Below, piece by piece: positions 50,704 through 61,694 of a stretch of DNA of 64,000 nt. The DNA is from Acetobacteraceae bacterium (GTDB lineage Bacteria; Pseudomonadota; Alphaproteobacteria; Acetobacterales; Acetobacteraceae). The stretch's first letter is position 1. Every line of letters begins with the position of its first letter. Below the pieces are notes generated by a model that was not told where the DNA came from, made no database searches, and saw only the letters and a program-made list of their open reading frames with translations. The position numbers were made by a program, and so were the translations under genes. The DNA is taken from assembly GCA_039613835.1 (NCBI GenBank), contig CP154827.1:1334501-1398500 (forward strand). The letters are read 5' to 3'.

Positions 50704-52016
50704 ATGCGTTCCTCTGACTTTTCAACGTCCCGGCGATACAACACATCCTTGACAGCCCCAAGATGAGGGCAATAGCAAAGATGCTGATCATGGCAATGGC
50801 ACAAAGACCGGCCTTTGGCGTTTCATAAAATCGATCGGCGAGCGAACGGATATTCGGTGCAAAAAATCCGCCCAGATTACCGATGGAATTGATCAGAGCC
50901 ACCATAGCCGCCGCGCGCTTTCCGGTGAAAATCGAAAGCGGCAAAATCCAGAACAAGGCGGACAGCACCATAATGCAAGAAGCAGCCAGGCTGAGCTCGA
51001 CAATGCCCGTGACGACGCCATGGATCGGCTGACAGCACCAACCCGCCGGAAAATCCGTCAGGCACAGCACGATACCCGGGCGCAGGCCCAGTCGCCTCTG
51101 CATAAGCTGCGGCATCAACCAGACGGCAAAGGCGACAGCAAGCCACGGAATGGCTGAAACAAGCCCGACATAGACGCCCTGCCCCTCATGCAGGATGCGC
51201 GAGACTTGCTCTGGCAGGCAAAAAACGACGCCATAACTGCCAATCTGCATCAGCCCGTAAAAAACGACGAGGTAGATGATTAAAGGGCTGGTGAAGGCTT
51301 TCCACAACCCCTCATGGCGCGGCCCTTCGATTTCTCGGGCCTCCTCCGTCAGGATTTTGTCCAATCCGACGCGTTCCGATTCCGTCAGCCATGACACGAC
51401 TTTTGGCCCATTCGGCAGGATAATGAAGGTTGCGATGCCCATCAGCACGGCCAGCAGCCCCTCGACAACAAACATCCATTGCCACCCGGCGAAACCCCAA
51501 AGACCGGAAAGAGGGTTACCGGCCACCATGGCCATGGGATAACCAATATAAAACAGGCCCAGCACTTTCGCCCGGGACCTCTGCGGAAACCAGAATGTCA
51601 GATACAGTATGACGCCGGGGAAAAACCCAGCCTCGGCTATACCCAGTAAAAGACGCATGACGCAAAAGGAGGTCGGGCCGACGACAAAGGCCATCCCGGC
51701 GGAAATCAGCCCCCACGTCACCATGATGCGCGTCATCCAACGCTGCGCGCCAACCCGGTACAGGATCAGGTTGCTCGGGATCTCGAACAAAGCATAACCG
51801 ACGAAAAATATCCCCGCGCCCAATGCAAAAAACAGCGTCGGAAATACCGAGATCGACATTGAGCGCCTGTTTCGCGATGCCGACATTTGTCCGATCGAGA
51901 AACGCGACCATATACATCAGCAGCAGGAAAGGCACGATGCGCCGTCGCGCCTTGACCACCGCGCGGGACGCTGCCGGCGGCAACCCGTCTTCAAGGCGAT
52001 TTGCTGGCGCGCTCAC
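50693..52016 (-). pseudogene. MFS transporter (ACS family), frameshifted
   Basis: The first helix and motif (RRIVPFLLLMYMVAFLDRTN, VGIAKQALNVDLGIS) read from 52016. The frame then shifts near 51860, after which FALGAGIFFVGYALFEIPSN through FAPNIRSLADRF continues to 50693 with about ten more helices. This is the anion:cation symporter family (tartrate, hexuronate and similar acids). Its stop and start overlap the lactonase and denD genes, so it is the uptake component of the cluster. Confidence 0.88.
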
Positions 52017-53000
52017 AGCCGGATCTCTCCGCCAAGTTCATCCTCAATATGGGCGCGGATGATCTCGTCATAGGATTTTTCCGACGTGAAACCGAGTGAG
52101 ATGGCCCGCTTCGAGTCGAAGCCTCTCGCCCAGCTCAGGACAATCTTTTCAATTTCCGCATCCGGCACGCGCTGAATCAATTTTACCGCTTTCTCGCCTG
52201 CGACGCGCTTCAGGGCCGCAATCTGCTCCCCGACCGTGATGGAGAGGGCCGGTATGCTCAGATTAGGGTCACCCGCCAGTAATGACGTATCCAGCGCCGC
52301 CGCGTGGCGCAGAAACCCGATCGCGGCGCGCGGACTCGTCATCCAGTGTCGCGTCTCGTCACTGACAGGCAGGATCGCCTCCTGCCCGACAAGAGGCTCC
52401 CGAATAATACTGGAGAAGAAACCGGATGCGGCGGCATTGGGCCGGCCCGGTCGCACGGAGATCGTGGGCAGGCGGATGCCGATCCCATCGAAAAACCCTT
52501 GCGGCTGTAATTCTGCAAAAGCAGCTCGCCGATAGCTTTCTGCACGCCATAACTTGTTTGCGGTGTCAGGTGGAAATCATCCGGTATAACATCCGGGAAA
52601 TCACCGCCGAAAACCGCATTGGACGAGGCATAAACCACGCGCGGCACCCAATTATGCCGCATCCCGTTAAGGCGGATCGCTTCAAATAATGCCTGCGTGC
52701 CTGCGAGATTGACATGATAACCTTTTTCAAAATCGCGCTCCGCCTCACCTGAAACCACGGCGGCGAGATGAAAATCACATCCGGGCGCGGCGCGACGAGG
52801 TCATGGATCACTTTCACATCCGCGATATCACCGGTAACAATGCGAGGTTGCCCTGCGAACGAGGGCAATGTGCGTGGCGGCACGACATCTACCAGCGTCA
52901 ACTGCATAATGGGATGGGTCGCGATTTGCGGCTGGCGGGCAAAGCTTTCAACAAGTTTGCGCCCGATCATCCCCGCAGCACCGGTGACAAGAATATGCAT
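52013..53000 (-). pseudogene. NAD-dependent epimerase/dehydrogenase, DenD-like, frameshifted
   Basis: The Rossmann motif MHILVTGAAGMIGRKLVESF opens at 53000. Near 52750 the frame shifts to VVSGEAERDFEKGYHVNLAG, and the active-site segment VVYASSNAVFGGDFPD is followed by TSYGVQKAIGELLLQNYSR. A second shift near 52455 leads into RPGRPNAAASGFFSSIIREP and the C-terminus. The order and length match D-erythronate dehydrogenase, a short-chain-like epimerase-family enzyme that oxidises four-carbon sugar acids. It is the first gene after the LysR regulator. Confidence 0.82.
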
Positions 53001-53102
53001 CGCTCATTCCCAACATTAATATGTTATATTCTGTTTCTAAAATTGAGTTTATTGAGCGTTAAATGTGACGACTATCTCAAATTTTCGAATGAAGTGATCT
53101 GA

Positions 53103-54080
53103 TTATGCGATCACCGTTTCGGATAAATGGGCGCGGACCAAGATCGCCGCGGGGCTCAAAGTCCGGTTCTTTATCGTGATGACGTGATAATTCCCTAATA
53201 AATCAGGTAAAGTGATATCAAGCGATGTGATTCCTGGCCAGTCGGAAAAGCTTTGTGCAACGGATTTCGGCACGATCGCGCACATTTCTGAGCTCCTGAC
53301 AATTTTGAATGTCGCATAAGTCGACGCTGTCTCAATTTTACAGCGCGGGATCGAGACGCCACTGGCGATAAACATTGTGTCAATGGCGCGTCGCATCGGG
53401 CTTGGCGCTGTCTGCAGCACCCATTGCAGCCCGGCGAGGTCCTGCAATGTCAGGGCCCGCTTCCGGGCCATGGGGTGGCCGCGCCGCGCAACAACCGCGA
53501 GAGGCTCGGACCTTGGACCGACACAATCGAGAGTGGGGTCGATCACCGCTTCAATCTGCCGCCCGATCACAATATCGAGGTCACCTGCATGGAGGTGTTG
53601 CAGGAGGCGATCACTCGTATCCGTCACGAGATGCGTCGTGATGCGCGGATATGACGCTGTCAGCGCCTGCATGGACGGCGCCATCACATCGCCAATACTG
53701 GCGACAATTGCGCCCAAATGGACCGACCCCATGACACCCGTTGCATATTGGGAGAATTCCTCCTGCAATTTACGGGCTTCATGCAACATGCTTCGTGCCG
53801 TCTGTGCAGCGATGAGCCCGAGCGCGTTGAGTTGCAAGCCCCGCGCATGGCGTGTGCAGAGAGGCGCACCCGCGAGGGCCTCCAGCTCCGATAAAAGGAC
53901 GGAGCATGAAGGCTGTGTCATGGACATATATTCACTCGCGCGCCGCAAGCTGCGCGTCTCGGACAAGGCCACCAGCAGGCGCAGATGCCGCAATTTCAGT
54001 CGGGAAAGAAAAGCCGAGCGCGCCTCGTCCATTCTGCACCGCGTTTTTTTCAAGACGGCCCCGTTTAAGGTGGCCTTCAT
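53103..54080 (-). CDS. LysR-family transcriptional regulator
   Basis: This is an intact 325-residue LysR protein. The N-terminal winged helix (LKLRHLRLLVALSETRSLRR, ASEYMSMTQPSCSVLLSELE) is preceded by a 28-residue extension; internal ATG MDEARSAF is an alternative start. The C-terminal effector domain (GSVHLGAIVASIGDVMAPSM, DLDIVIGR) resembles GbpR/sugar-acid regulators. It stands upstream of denD-MFS-lactonase-propeller and is presumably their activator, but its targets are all broken. Confidence 0.92.
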   Translation of the reverse strand: MKATLNGAVLKKTRCRMDEARSAFLSRLKLRHLRLLVALSETRSLRRASEYMSMTQPSCSVLLSELEALAGAPLCTRHARGLQLNALGLIAAQTARSMLHEARKLQEEFSQYATGVMGSVHLGAIVASIGDVMAPSMQALTASYPRITTHLVTDTSDRLLQHLHAGDLDIVIGRQIEAVIDPTLDCVGPRSEPLAVVARRGHPMARKRALTLQDLAGLQWVLQTAPSPMRRAIDTMFIASGVSIPRCKIETASTYATFKIVRSSEMCAIVPKSVAQSFSDWPGITSLDITLPDLLGNYHVITIKNRTLSPAAILVRAHLSETVIA

Positions 54081-54131
54081 TCATTACGGCTTTTTTAAAC
54101 CAATCTGCATCCCGTGCCTATCTCCGGCAGC

Positions 54132-54446
54132 TCATCGACGCTTCAACCATTCGTATAGAAGCGAAACGAGAAGGGCGCCCAGCGCGACGGCTTTCGGGCC
54201 AAGCGTATTGGCCGCGCAGATCATCTTACGCGTGGCGCGATCCCGCGAGTCACGCGCATCTTCCTGTCTTTGCAGCATTTCTGAGATTTCCACCAATCAG
54301 CCATTCTGCTCCTGCCCCTGCACGAAAAGTTGTTGCACCAGCACGTCAAGACGCGTCAGATTTTTTTCAATGGAACACACCTCCTGCCGCAGCACTTCAA
54401 ATTTCGGTCGCTGGATGTAGCTCGTCGGGGTTTCTTTTTCCGTCAT
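54132..54446 (-). pseudogene. Small phage membrane protein, in-frame stop
   Basis: The frame MTEKETPTSYIQRPKFEVLR through LVQQLFVQGQEQNG is interrupted by TGA at 54297-54299. It continues LVEISEMLQRQEDARDSRDR, then a C-terminal hydrophobic helix (NTLGPKAVALGALLVSLLYE) to 54132. About 104 codons in total; one lesion and no indel. A coiled region followed by a membrane anchor suggests a phage lysis-related or baseplate-adjacent small protein. The 186 bases from 54447 to 54632 show nothing. Confidence 0.5.
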
Positions 54447-54632
54447 CTTTTATATATCTCGGATCTACTGGGCCATCGGATGCCACCGATCCTCCCAAAT
54501 CATTTTCAGCGTAAAATTTCTGGACATGACGCGGCGGGTTTGTCCCTGCGCCTGCGTCTCAACTTGCAATTTCTTTCTTCAAGCCCTCCGGGTCAGTAAG
54601 GCGCCGCGCCAAATGACAGCGCACGCTTGAAT

Positions 54633-55048
54633 TTAATCGACGGGCTTGGCGGGCGCGTCAGACAAGTTCCTTACCGCGTCATCGCCGGAACTAATTTCTA
54701 TCAGAATTCTGAGATAGTCGACCCAATCTGGCGGCACGGATTTTCCCATCAGAACAAACTGGTTGAGGATGGTCTCACGCGCCTGGAAAAGGCGCTTCTG
54801 CGCCATGATGACCCGCGCCTCCATTGTCGGACAGACCCCATCCCGTCATCCTCCCATACGGGCATGAGGTCCGCACCGCAGCCCCTTCGCAGGCCTGGCT
54901 TCGGCGGTGCGCCACTGAAAGCGCGAAAAACATGGTCCGGGACAGGGCGTGCATCATCCGGCCAGCTTCCGTTCCTCTCATAAACCGGCCTCAATTTCGC
55001 GGGGTAAAATCCCTTCATGGTGGGCGACCAGTAGATATCGTCCGTCAT
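54633..55048 (-). pseudogene. Phage tail fibre assembly protein, frameshifted
   Basis: The start MTDDIYWSPTMKGFYPAKLR is the classic opening of caudoviral tail-fibre assembly chaperones. The frame is lost near 54830 after DDGMGSV. The second frame gives TMEARVIMAQKRLFQARETI, NQFVLMGKSVPPDWVDYLRI and ends at 54633. It follows the tail-fibre gene by 2 bases. Confidence 0.75.
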
Positions 55049-55050
55049 CG

Positions 55051-56292
55051 TCAAAATCCGATCGCAAAATATGAGCCGGAAGCCTCATGCGGTACATTCT
55101 GCCCGGCAGCTGAGAAAAGGCGGGTGACCGCGATAAAGCCGGTGGGTGTCCAACCTTCGAACACGCCATGGACGGTGGGCGTGGCGTTGAACCGTGTGCC
55201 CTGCGCTGCGGACTCACATAAAATGACAGCCGCACAGATGGAGGGAAAATTTGTGGGGAATTGGACGTTGGCCATACCCCTTACATTATCTGTCTTGTAA
55301 AACCCCCATTGTAGCATCACGCCGCCCGGCAACATACTATATCCGGAGTTGTCGCGGCTGACTCTCAGGCCCGCGCCCTCTAAAATTATCTGCAAGACAT
55401 AAGGGACGGAAGGAAGGCGAAAATCCGTTCCCTTTTTACCGTCCGCGGCGACGAGCGAGCTTTCCCGTCGGCATTCTCAAATCCCGAAAGCGCGGTAATT
55501 CCCTGTGCCGCATCAGCGTCCGGATGAGACCTTACGCAATCGGCGGTTGCCGCGGCGGCGGCGGTTTCAGCCATATTCTGCGCCAGCGCCAGGGAGGGTA
55601 ATGTCAGTTGCCTGCCATCCTGATCAATCATGACGACAAAACTGCCACGCGCGTCTGAAACGCTGTTGGCACGGATCAACCGGACCAACCTTTCCTGTTC
55701 ACTGGAAATTGTGCTTCGAACGACATCCGTCAGGCGTGCCTCCATATAGGCCAGGCTCAGCATATCGGTCACGCTGCCGGACAGGGTGACGGCCCTCAAA
55801 ATCTCTGCCGCATCACTTGTAGCCGGCTGCATCACCATGAAGCGGATTTTGACGTCTGCCGCCGCTGAAGATGGGGTGGTAATCACATCTTCCAGCAAAC
55901 CGCGCCATTATGCGCCAGGCGTGCCCGGCACGAACTGATTCTCGTCCGAGAGCGACAGATAAAAGAGACTTTCCGGCCCGTAAGTGACGAGCGCATTCTT
56001 GGGATAACCACCGATCGATGCGGCAAAATCGGCCGAGAAAGGTAGGATAACGCCCGCCTCCCTCCTTTGGCAGGAAGCCAACAGCATGCGCAGGATACCG
56101 TTAAGGTCCGGCGCCATGCGGCGGCAGGCCACCGGCCGCAATGGGCGTCATTGTCTCCAGCGGAAAGCCCTGTCGGACGCCCACGCGCCCGGCGGATGTC
56201 TTGTCCTGCGGGAGCGGATAAGCGACCGTCCCGGCTTCCGCCTCGGACGCAAAAACGCGCATGAAAAGCGCTTGGAAATCTGCCAGCTTCAT
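55051..56292 (-). pseudogene. Phage tail fibre protein, frameshifts and one in-frame stop
   Basis: MKLADFQALFMRVFASEAEA opens at 56292. A shift near 56135 leads to DLNGILRMLLASCQRREAGV and FAASIGGYPKNALVTYGPES. TAA at 55908-55910 after PGTPGA is followed in the same frame by WRGLLEDVITTPSSAAADVK. Another shift near 55420 leads to the C-terminal gp53-like adhesin domain (GGVMLQWGFYKTDNV, VQFPTNFPSICAAVILC), ending at 55051. The order N-terminal attachment, linker and receptor-binding C-terminus is preserved. The TAA could derive from CAA. Confidence 0.78.
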
Positions 56293-56348
56293 CGGACGGT
56301 TCTTCCGTTGAGAAAAGGTGAAAAGCCTCACGCGTGCAGGACAGCGCT

Positions 56349-56927
56349 TTACGGGGCGACATACCGGTAGGTCAGGCGCAGCCCGCTGGGGCGCGGCAGG
56401 GCCTTTGAGGTCACGATGATCGTGCTTTGGGCGTGGGTGAGGTCCCAGCTGTAACAGATCGTCATGGTTGTGGCGGATGTTTCCTCGACCCAGATATCCC
56501 CGTAAGCGCCGAAGAGAGTCATGAGAATGGCGTTGATGTCGGCGATGCTGCCGCTACAGAGATTAGCCGCTGCCTTCGCCATGATCAGTTGCCGATAGGC
56601 ATCGTCTGTCAGGGCAAAGCCCGATGTAACCGCCGTGCCGCGATAGAAAACGCCATCATTCATCGGCCACGCCGTGCCGGAGCGATCATCGGCCTCCTCA
56701 AAACCCAGATATTCTGTTTTAGCAACGGGAATGACCCGTGCGATCCCGACAATCCTGCCCCACACATCAAGCCCCCAGCCGGACGCCGTCTCCAACGAGA
56801 AGACGCGCTGATACCATTGATCAATGGTATTTTGCGGGTCGATGCTCTGATTAAACCAATCAAGGATCATACGCAGGCGCGGGGATGCCGCATATTGCGC
56901 CAGGATGGTCTCGAACACATCACGCAT
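56349..56927 (-). CDS. Phage tail protein, DUF2612 family
   Basis: This intact 192-residue protein contains TILAQYAASPRLRMILDWFN, GWGLDVWGRIVGIARVI and ALTDDAYRQLIMAKAAANLC, characteristic of the DUF2612 tail/baseplate proteins found between baseplate J and the tail fibre in contractile phages. The ATG overlaps the end of the baseplate J frame. One of the few intact genes in this module. Confidence 0.85.
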   Translation of the reverse strand: MRDVFETILAQYAASPRLRMILDWFNQSIDPQNTIDQWYQRVFSLETASGWGLDVWGRIVGIARVIPVAKTEYLGFEEADDRSGTAWPMNDGVFYRGTAVTSGFALTDDAYRQLIMAKAAANLCSGSIADINAILMTLFGAYGDIWVEETSATTMTICYSWDLTHAQSTIIVTSKALPRPSGLRLTYRYVAP

Positions 56928-58184
56928 CGTGACTGTCCTTGAGGGTCAAGGTAATGAATTCCTCCCGAATATAGGGAAGCTGGTAGACTTCCATCGTCAG
57001 GAAAGTTTTTCCGTCGGGATGACCGTCTTCCCGTCACTTAAACCCAGCCTGACACCAAGAATCTGCACCCAGTCCCCCAGAGCCGCGAGGGGCGCATTGA
57101 ACTGGCTGGCCAGTATCTCACTCCCCATCCGCAATTTCGCGCGGCCATCCGCACTTTGCGCGGCCTGGAGGATGGCGTGACGGATCTGATCCAGCGCGTC
57201 CGCGGGGATGCGGTCATTTTGCAGTAAGGTGACGTCAATATGGATGGCCACATCGTCAGGGCGGCTGAAGTGAAATTCATATTGCGGATGTCGCGTCTTA
57301 TAGGCCGCATTGCCATCCATGACCGTCACGGTTTCATGCCCATATGTGGCGCAACAAGGGGGTTTTTCTTCAGGATCACCTGACCGATTGCCGCTATCTC
57401 CCCACCCGCCACGCAGATGAAAAGGTTGTGGGACGGCAATGTCGCGCTGAACGTCAGCGGCGCATCCGTCGGGTTATCCGTCACCCATGCATCCACCACG
57501 CCATCAAGATCGAGCAGCGCCCCGAGCAGCGCCGCATTCGTCCCCGTCGCATTGCCCGACAGGATCTGCTGGCGTCGACGCTCGAAAGCCTGACGGCTTT
57601 CCGTCTCACGTCCCAATATCCCTGCATGAGGGTTGGTGACGTTTTGCAGCCCTACAACCCCGTTATGGGCGCGCAAGGGCCCCTGGCGGGCATGTGATGG
57701 CACCTGCCTGATCGCATTGCAGCTAGATGGTGGCGGTGCCATTGGCGGGGAGAGTCAGACCATCCTCTGTCAGCCATGCGTGACGCCCATCCGTCGCCAC
57801 CCGAGCCCCTGATCTAAGGCTCTGCCCCGGCGTGCCGGAGAGGATGGCTTCTACGCGGGACGGCATCGCGGGTAATCGCGACATGAAATATAAGGCGCCG
57901 ATCGCGTCCTGCATACGACCCGCAGCCAGGGCCGGGTCAATCCCGTTAAGAAGCGCGACAAGTTGGTCATGACAATCCGCAATGATGGCGGACATGGTCA
58001 TCGCAATCTGCCCCTGCGGCGTATCGAGGGCCATATTGGCAGCCCCACCCAAAGCCGCGTTGATATCGGCCTGCACCCCCGCCAGCACATCCGGCTCTGA
58101 CGGGACGACAAACCCCCGATCGGTCAGTTGCAGTTTCGGTACGGATGTCGTGGCTTCAGAACGCGACACGTGTCGTCTCCCCAT
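56920..58184 (-). pseudogene. Baseplate J/gp47-like protein, frameshifts and in-frame stop
   Basis: The N-terminal part (GFVVPSEPDVLAGVQADINA, DTPQGQIAMTMSAIIADCHD) runs to TAG at 57723-57725 after NGTATI; the frame resumes LQCDQAGAITCPPGAL. A shift near 57680 leads to VTNPHAGILGRETESRQAFE. A missing G near 57340 breaks the frame before ETVTVMDGNAAYKTRH. A last shift near 57010 gives FLTMEVYQLPYIREEFITLT to the TGA at 56920. Gene order and motifs are those of phage baseplate wedge protein J. Confidence 0.82.
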
Positions 58185-58509
58185 TGCGCAATGTCAGTTC
58201 GACCGTGCCATGCAACCGCCGGTCTGACCGGTTAAGCGCGGCAATGCATCGCGCACTCTCCACTTCGGGAACCGTTTCGGCGACCTCCTCGGCAAGCGTG
58301 ATGAAGCTGGCCTCATTATGGGACCGGCCCAGTAATTTGCTGAAATAAGGGAGGCCACGCCCCGTATCGTACCAACATTCACCCTGAAACGTGCGCAGAG
58401 CGCAAGCGACATCCTGTGCGACATCATAGGGTGAGGCGCAGAGAGCGAGGTCGCCATTGCGGTCGACACATAAATCCCAGTCCGCACCATCAAGTAGAAG
58501 CGACGTCAT
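58156..58509 (-). CDS. Phage baseplate protein, gp46-like
   Basis: This intact 117-residue protein begins MTSLLLDGADWDLCVDRNGD and contains DVAQDVACALRTFQGECWYD, TGRGLPYF, the signature of the small baseplate protein that precedes gpJ. Its 3' end overlaps the baseplate J start by 29 bases. Confidence 0.82.
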   Translation of the reverse strand: MTSLLLDGADWDLCVDRNGDLALCASPYDVAQDVACALRTFQGECWYDTGRGLPYFSKLLGRSHNEASFITLAEEVAETVPEVESARCIAALNRSDRRLHGTVELTLRNGETTRVAF

Positions 58510-58622
58510 CCGACTCTCCTTTCCCGCTGAACCGGCATGATCAGGCAATGAAAATGGATTGCGTGACGCGCACCATCGGGGCGTTCAGCCCGATCTGACG
58601 CCGTCCTGCTTTTGGGGGCGTC

Positions 58623-59360
58623 TCATGAAATCGCGACGACAATCCCGTTCTCGACGGCAATCATATGGCCATTCATGGTCTCGAACTGACCACTCGCCCC
58701 TGTCGCCACACGCAATTTCCCGCCCACTTCCGCATCGCCCTTAAGGGATGTGGGGCCCTGCACGTGCAGCGCGTCAATGAAAGTGGCGCCTTTCCTGACC
58801 GTCATTGTTTCCGTGACGTCGAGCCTGCTGTTCAGGGTCGTGCCTTCCGCCACCATGGTGATCTCGTCATTCTCAAGCTTGATATAGGTTTCCGGACGCG
58901 TATTAAACAGCCCACCAATATAGATGGCGTCTGCCATATCATGCATGCGTAATGTCCGCGGATGGGAAGCGGCGCGCATCTCCTTCACGCCCGAAATATC
59001 GCGGCCGCAAATAATGACGGCACCAATATCCCCAACCTGTGGGTCAAGAATAATGGCGGTTTTGCCGCCCTGCACCCTGATATAGGGGACATTATAGATA
59101 ACATCATGCGGGACAGCATGTCCGTCCCCCGTCTGTTGCATCACGAGCGGCAGCACATCCACGGAACCAACCGGATCTGTCCCCTCAGCATTGACGGCAA
59201 CCACCTTCACCAGCGTATCGGCCCCTATCATCATCAGCATCCGGCGAATGGGTGAATTGATGGCATTGAAAGATTGTGCACTGTCGAAAGGCCGCATGGA
59301 ACCATGATAAAGCCCCGCCTCCAAAGGCGGGAGCGCATCGACATTGTCATCCACAACCAC
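58623..59360 (-). CDS. Phage baseplate spike protein, Gp138 N-terminal domain family
   Basis: This intact 245-residue protein has an OB-fold domain (LVKVVAVNAEGTDPVGSVDV, VPYIRVQGGKTAIILDPQVG, DIGAVIICGRDIS), followed by a beta-helical spike stem (GATFIDALHVQGPTSLKGDA). This is the central puncturing spike of contractile tails. Confidence 0.85.
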   Translation of the reverse strand: MVVDDNVDALPPLEAGLYHGSMRPFDSAQSFNAINSPIRRMLMMIGADTLVKVVAVNAEGTDPVGSVDVLPLVMQQTGDGHAVPHDVIYNVPYIRVQGGKTAIILDPQVGDIGAVIICGRDISGVKEMRAASHPRTLRMHDMADAIYIGGLFNTRPETYIKLENDEITMVAEGTTLNSRLDVTETMTVRKGATFIDALHVQGPTSLKGDAEVGGKLRVATGASGQFETMNGHMIAVENGIVVAIS

Positions 59361-59392
59361 CCTCCTGATGAAATGATAATGCGCGCCCCACT

Positions 59393-60359
59393 TCAGATAT
59401 GGAGGATGCTGGCATTCAGCGCGGTGAACCAGGCACCACCCGGCGTTTCAGCATCGAGCGCGTGCAATGATGCGATTAATCCACCATAACCCATTATATG
59501 GCGCCCGGGCGCGACCCGCATGTCCCTCCCCCGCGCGACTCGGCGTGATTTTCGCCCCGATCGCGGGGAGGAACGGGCTTTGGACGCGGATTTTCCCGAA
59601 GAATTGCAGTTGATGATTAAAAATCATGCGCACGCTCATCTCGGTTGAGGAATAAGATGGCGTGCCGATCATCCCCGTCTCAGCGGAAATCAATGTCGCG
59701 CTCTCATCCGACAATGCCGCATCTTCCGGCCACACATCCAATGCGCTTCTTCCAATGTAATAGACGGATCCGATCGCGTAGCTCAGCAATACGATCTGCT
59801 GGGCGGCCGTTCCGGGCAGATTGGGGTTGGCGACCTGCGCGGTCACGCCATGGTCACGCAGCATCAAGCCCGATTTGGCGGCGATGAGCTGGTAAATATC
59901 CGCCGCCGCGACATGGCCTTTGAAAGATGTCGTCGCGATCGGCCGGGCCGCCGCAATGCAACTTGAAGACGCCTCGACGACAAACCCAATCTCCGACATG
60001 GTTGAAAAATCAGCCGCGGCGCTGACAATCCCGCCCGAGAAAACCTCGACCCGCCCCATCACTTTATCTTCCACCGCGATGGACACGTAATTATCCGAGA
60101 CGGTCGCCGGTGCACGTTGAATGACGCTCAGGCGGTTGATGATATTCAGTGAGAGCCCGTCAATGCGAAGAGACGCCGTCGAGCTTGCTTCCATCCCGGT
60201 TTCAAGGATGCGGCAACGCACGCGGTAATCCTCAAGAATAACCGCATCTGCCTCCCGCGCCGCGCCGAGACCACCCTGCGTGATGGTGAAGGTCACGGCC
60301 AGTTTGCGTTTCTCAAACGCGATCGCGCCCGCTTCCTTATAGGTGAGGTCAGCGCACAT
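59393..60359 (-). pseudogene. Phage baseplate hub protein, 3' frameshift
   Basis: The main frame (59448-60359, 303 residues; MCADLTYKEAGAIAFEKRKL) has the hub-like segments ILEDYRVRCRILETGMEASS and LRIDGLSLNIINRLSVIQRA. Near 59460 the frame shifts. The alternative reads HALDAETPGGAWFTALNASI to TGA at 59393, matching the usual hub C-terminus, so the annotated end is probably aberrant. Confidence 0.7.
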
Positions 60360-60678
60360 GACGGCCCGCGACGTAAATCAACGCGAAACGATCCGTCAGC
60401 CCGGTATAATCCGGGTCACTCTGTCCGATCAGATCCATAAAAGTGAGGTCACCCGGCGCGTCGAGATAGGTTTCACGAATCAGCCAGGTGCGATCACGGC
60501 AGAGGCGATTGAGTAAGATGGGTGTACCGGCGCGGTAAAGTGAAAGGTAAAGCCCACTCTCCCTCTGCTGCACATCGACCCGCATGGATTGCCCCGATAA
60601 TGAGACGCGCAGGGACTGGCCAGGCAGGCTCGAAAGGGGAATTTGCACGCCGCTGGAAAGGGCGACAGGATTTCTCAC
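60349..60678 (-). CDS. Small conserved phage tail protein
   Basis: This intact 109-residue, beta-rich protein (IPLSSLPGQSLRVSLSGQSM, LYRAGTPILLNRLCRDRTWL) with end GLTDRFALIYVAGRHVR is typical of the small protein encoded just before the hub in DUF3383-type tail modules. It overlaps the hub start by 11 bases. Confidence 0.72.
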   Translation of the reverse strand: MRNPVALSSGVQIPLSSLPGQSLRVSLSGQSMRVDVQQRESGLYLSLYRAGTPILLNRLCRDRTWLIRETYLDAPGDLTFMDLIGQSDPDYTGLTDRFALIYVAGRHVR

Positions 60679-60699
60679 AGAATTTCTCCCAAAAGAAAA

Positions 60700-61690
60700 C
60701 GAACTATGATGGCGCTGTCCGCCCCTGAGTCAGAGAGGGGAAGGGACTGCACGACGCCTGACGCAAGGGTCGGCGCCGCGGGGAGGCCCGGCGCGTTGCG
60801 GGTGCCTACGTCACGCGGCTGCTGCGCACTTCACGGATCGTGACCTCCGCGACAGGCATCGTCACGCCGGACTCAACCCGCCGCGTAAAACGATAATGGC
60901 TGACATTGCCGTTACGAAATTGCTGTTCCGCTCGGCGTTTCTGACGTAAGCGCAGGTTACGGGAAGTCACGTGGCCGGGCGCAGAATTTTCGGGTCGATT
61001 TCTGTGGCCGGTTTCCGTCTGTCCTGATGGCAGCGTGCCTGCGAGCGGGCCTCGGGAAGATATCGGCTCATAATTTCCGGAAGCGCGCTCAATCGCGTCA
61101 CGCCGGAGCGGGTGGAAGGCCCGCTTTATCATTACGTCTGACAGCGCATTTTCACGGGTGCTGCGCTCATCATGCGCGGAAAGCGCTTGGCCCTGTGAAA
61201 ACGTGCCGGGATGGTCGCGGCGGTATTTTGCCGTCGGGAGAAAATCGTCGCACGTGCCTGCCTCGACGCGCGACGCCTGGCAAATAAGCGTTTCCGCCAT
61301 CGTGAGGTCCCACCTGACCAGAGAGGATCAGCACTTTCCGAAACGCTTGATTGTCGTAACCACCTTGTCAAGGCCGGTACGGCAGCATGAGCGGGGCTTA
61401 ATATCGCATGGCGTGCGGCGCGACCGCCCACGCGTGCCACGCCCGCGCGCCGTGAATCGCGCAATGGTGGCGAGGAGCGACGTTTCCGGCTTGCACGTCC
61501 CTTTTCAACTTCGGAGGACAGGCGCATCGAAAAAGCCCTGCCAGCGTTACGTCGCCATCGCCTTTCCGGCGAGACGAGATGTGACATCTCGTGAGCGACC
61601 CTCCCCCGACGCATTACCGCAGGAGGCGCAGATGATCGGCGTTGTTCAGCGCCGCTATGGGCCCGTCGGACATACCGTCCCTCACGCCTT
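60700..61690 (-). other. Degenerate stretch at the tape-measure gene position
   Basis: A tail module of this kind should carry a tape-measure gene of well over 1.5 kb between the chaperone and the small tail protein. Only about 1 kb is present. It holds fragments in several frames, such as AETLICQASRVEAGTCDDFL at 61300, NVSHYRFTRRVESGVTMPVA near 60870 and GRAARHAILSPAHAAVPALT near 61420, without an intact gene. I interpret it as the remains of a largely deleted tape-measure region. Confidence 0.5.
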
Positions 61691-61694
61691 TAAT

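Noticed and set aside
55883..56362. A 159-codon minus-strand frame over the tail fibre gene.
   Set aside because: It is a Cys/Arg/Ser-rich shadow; the conserved tail-fibre segments are in the other two frames.
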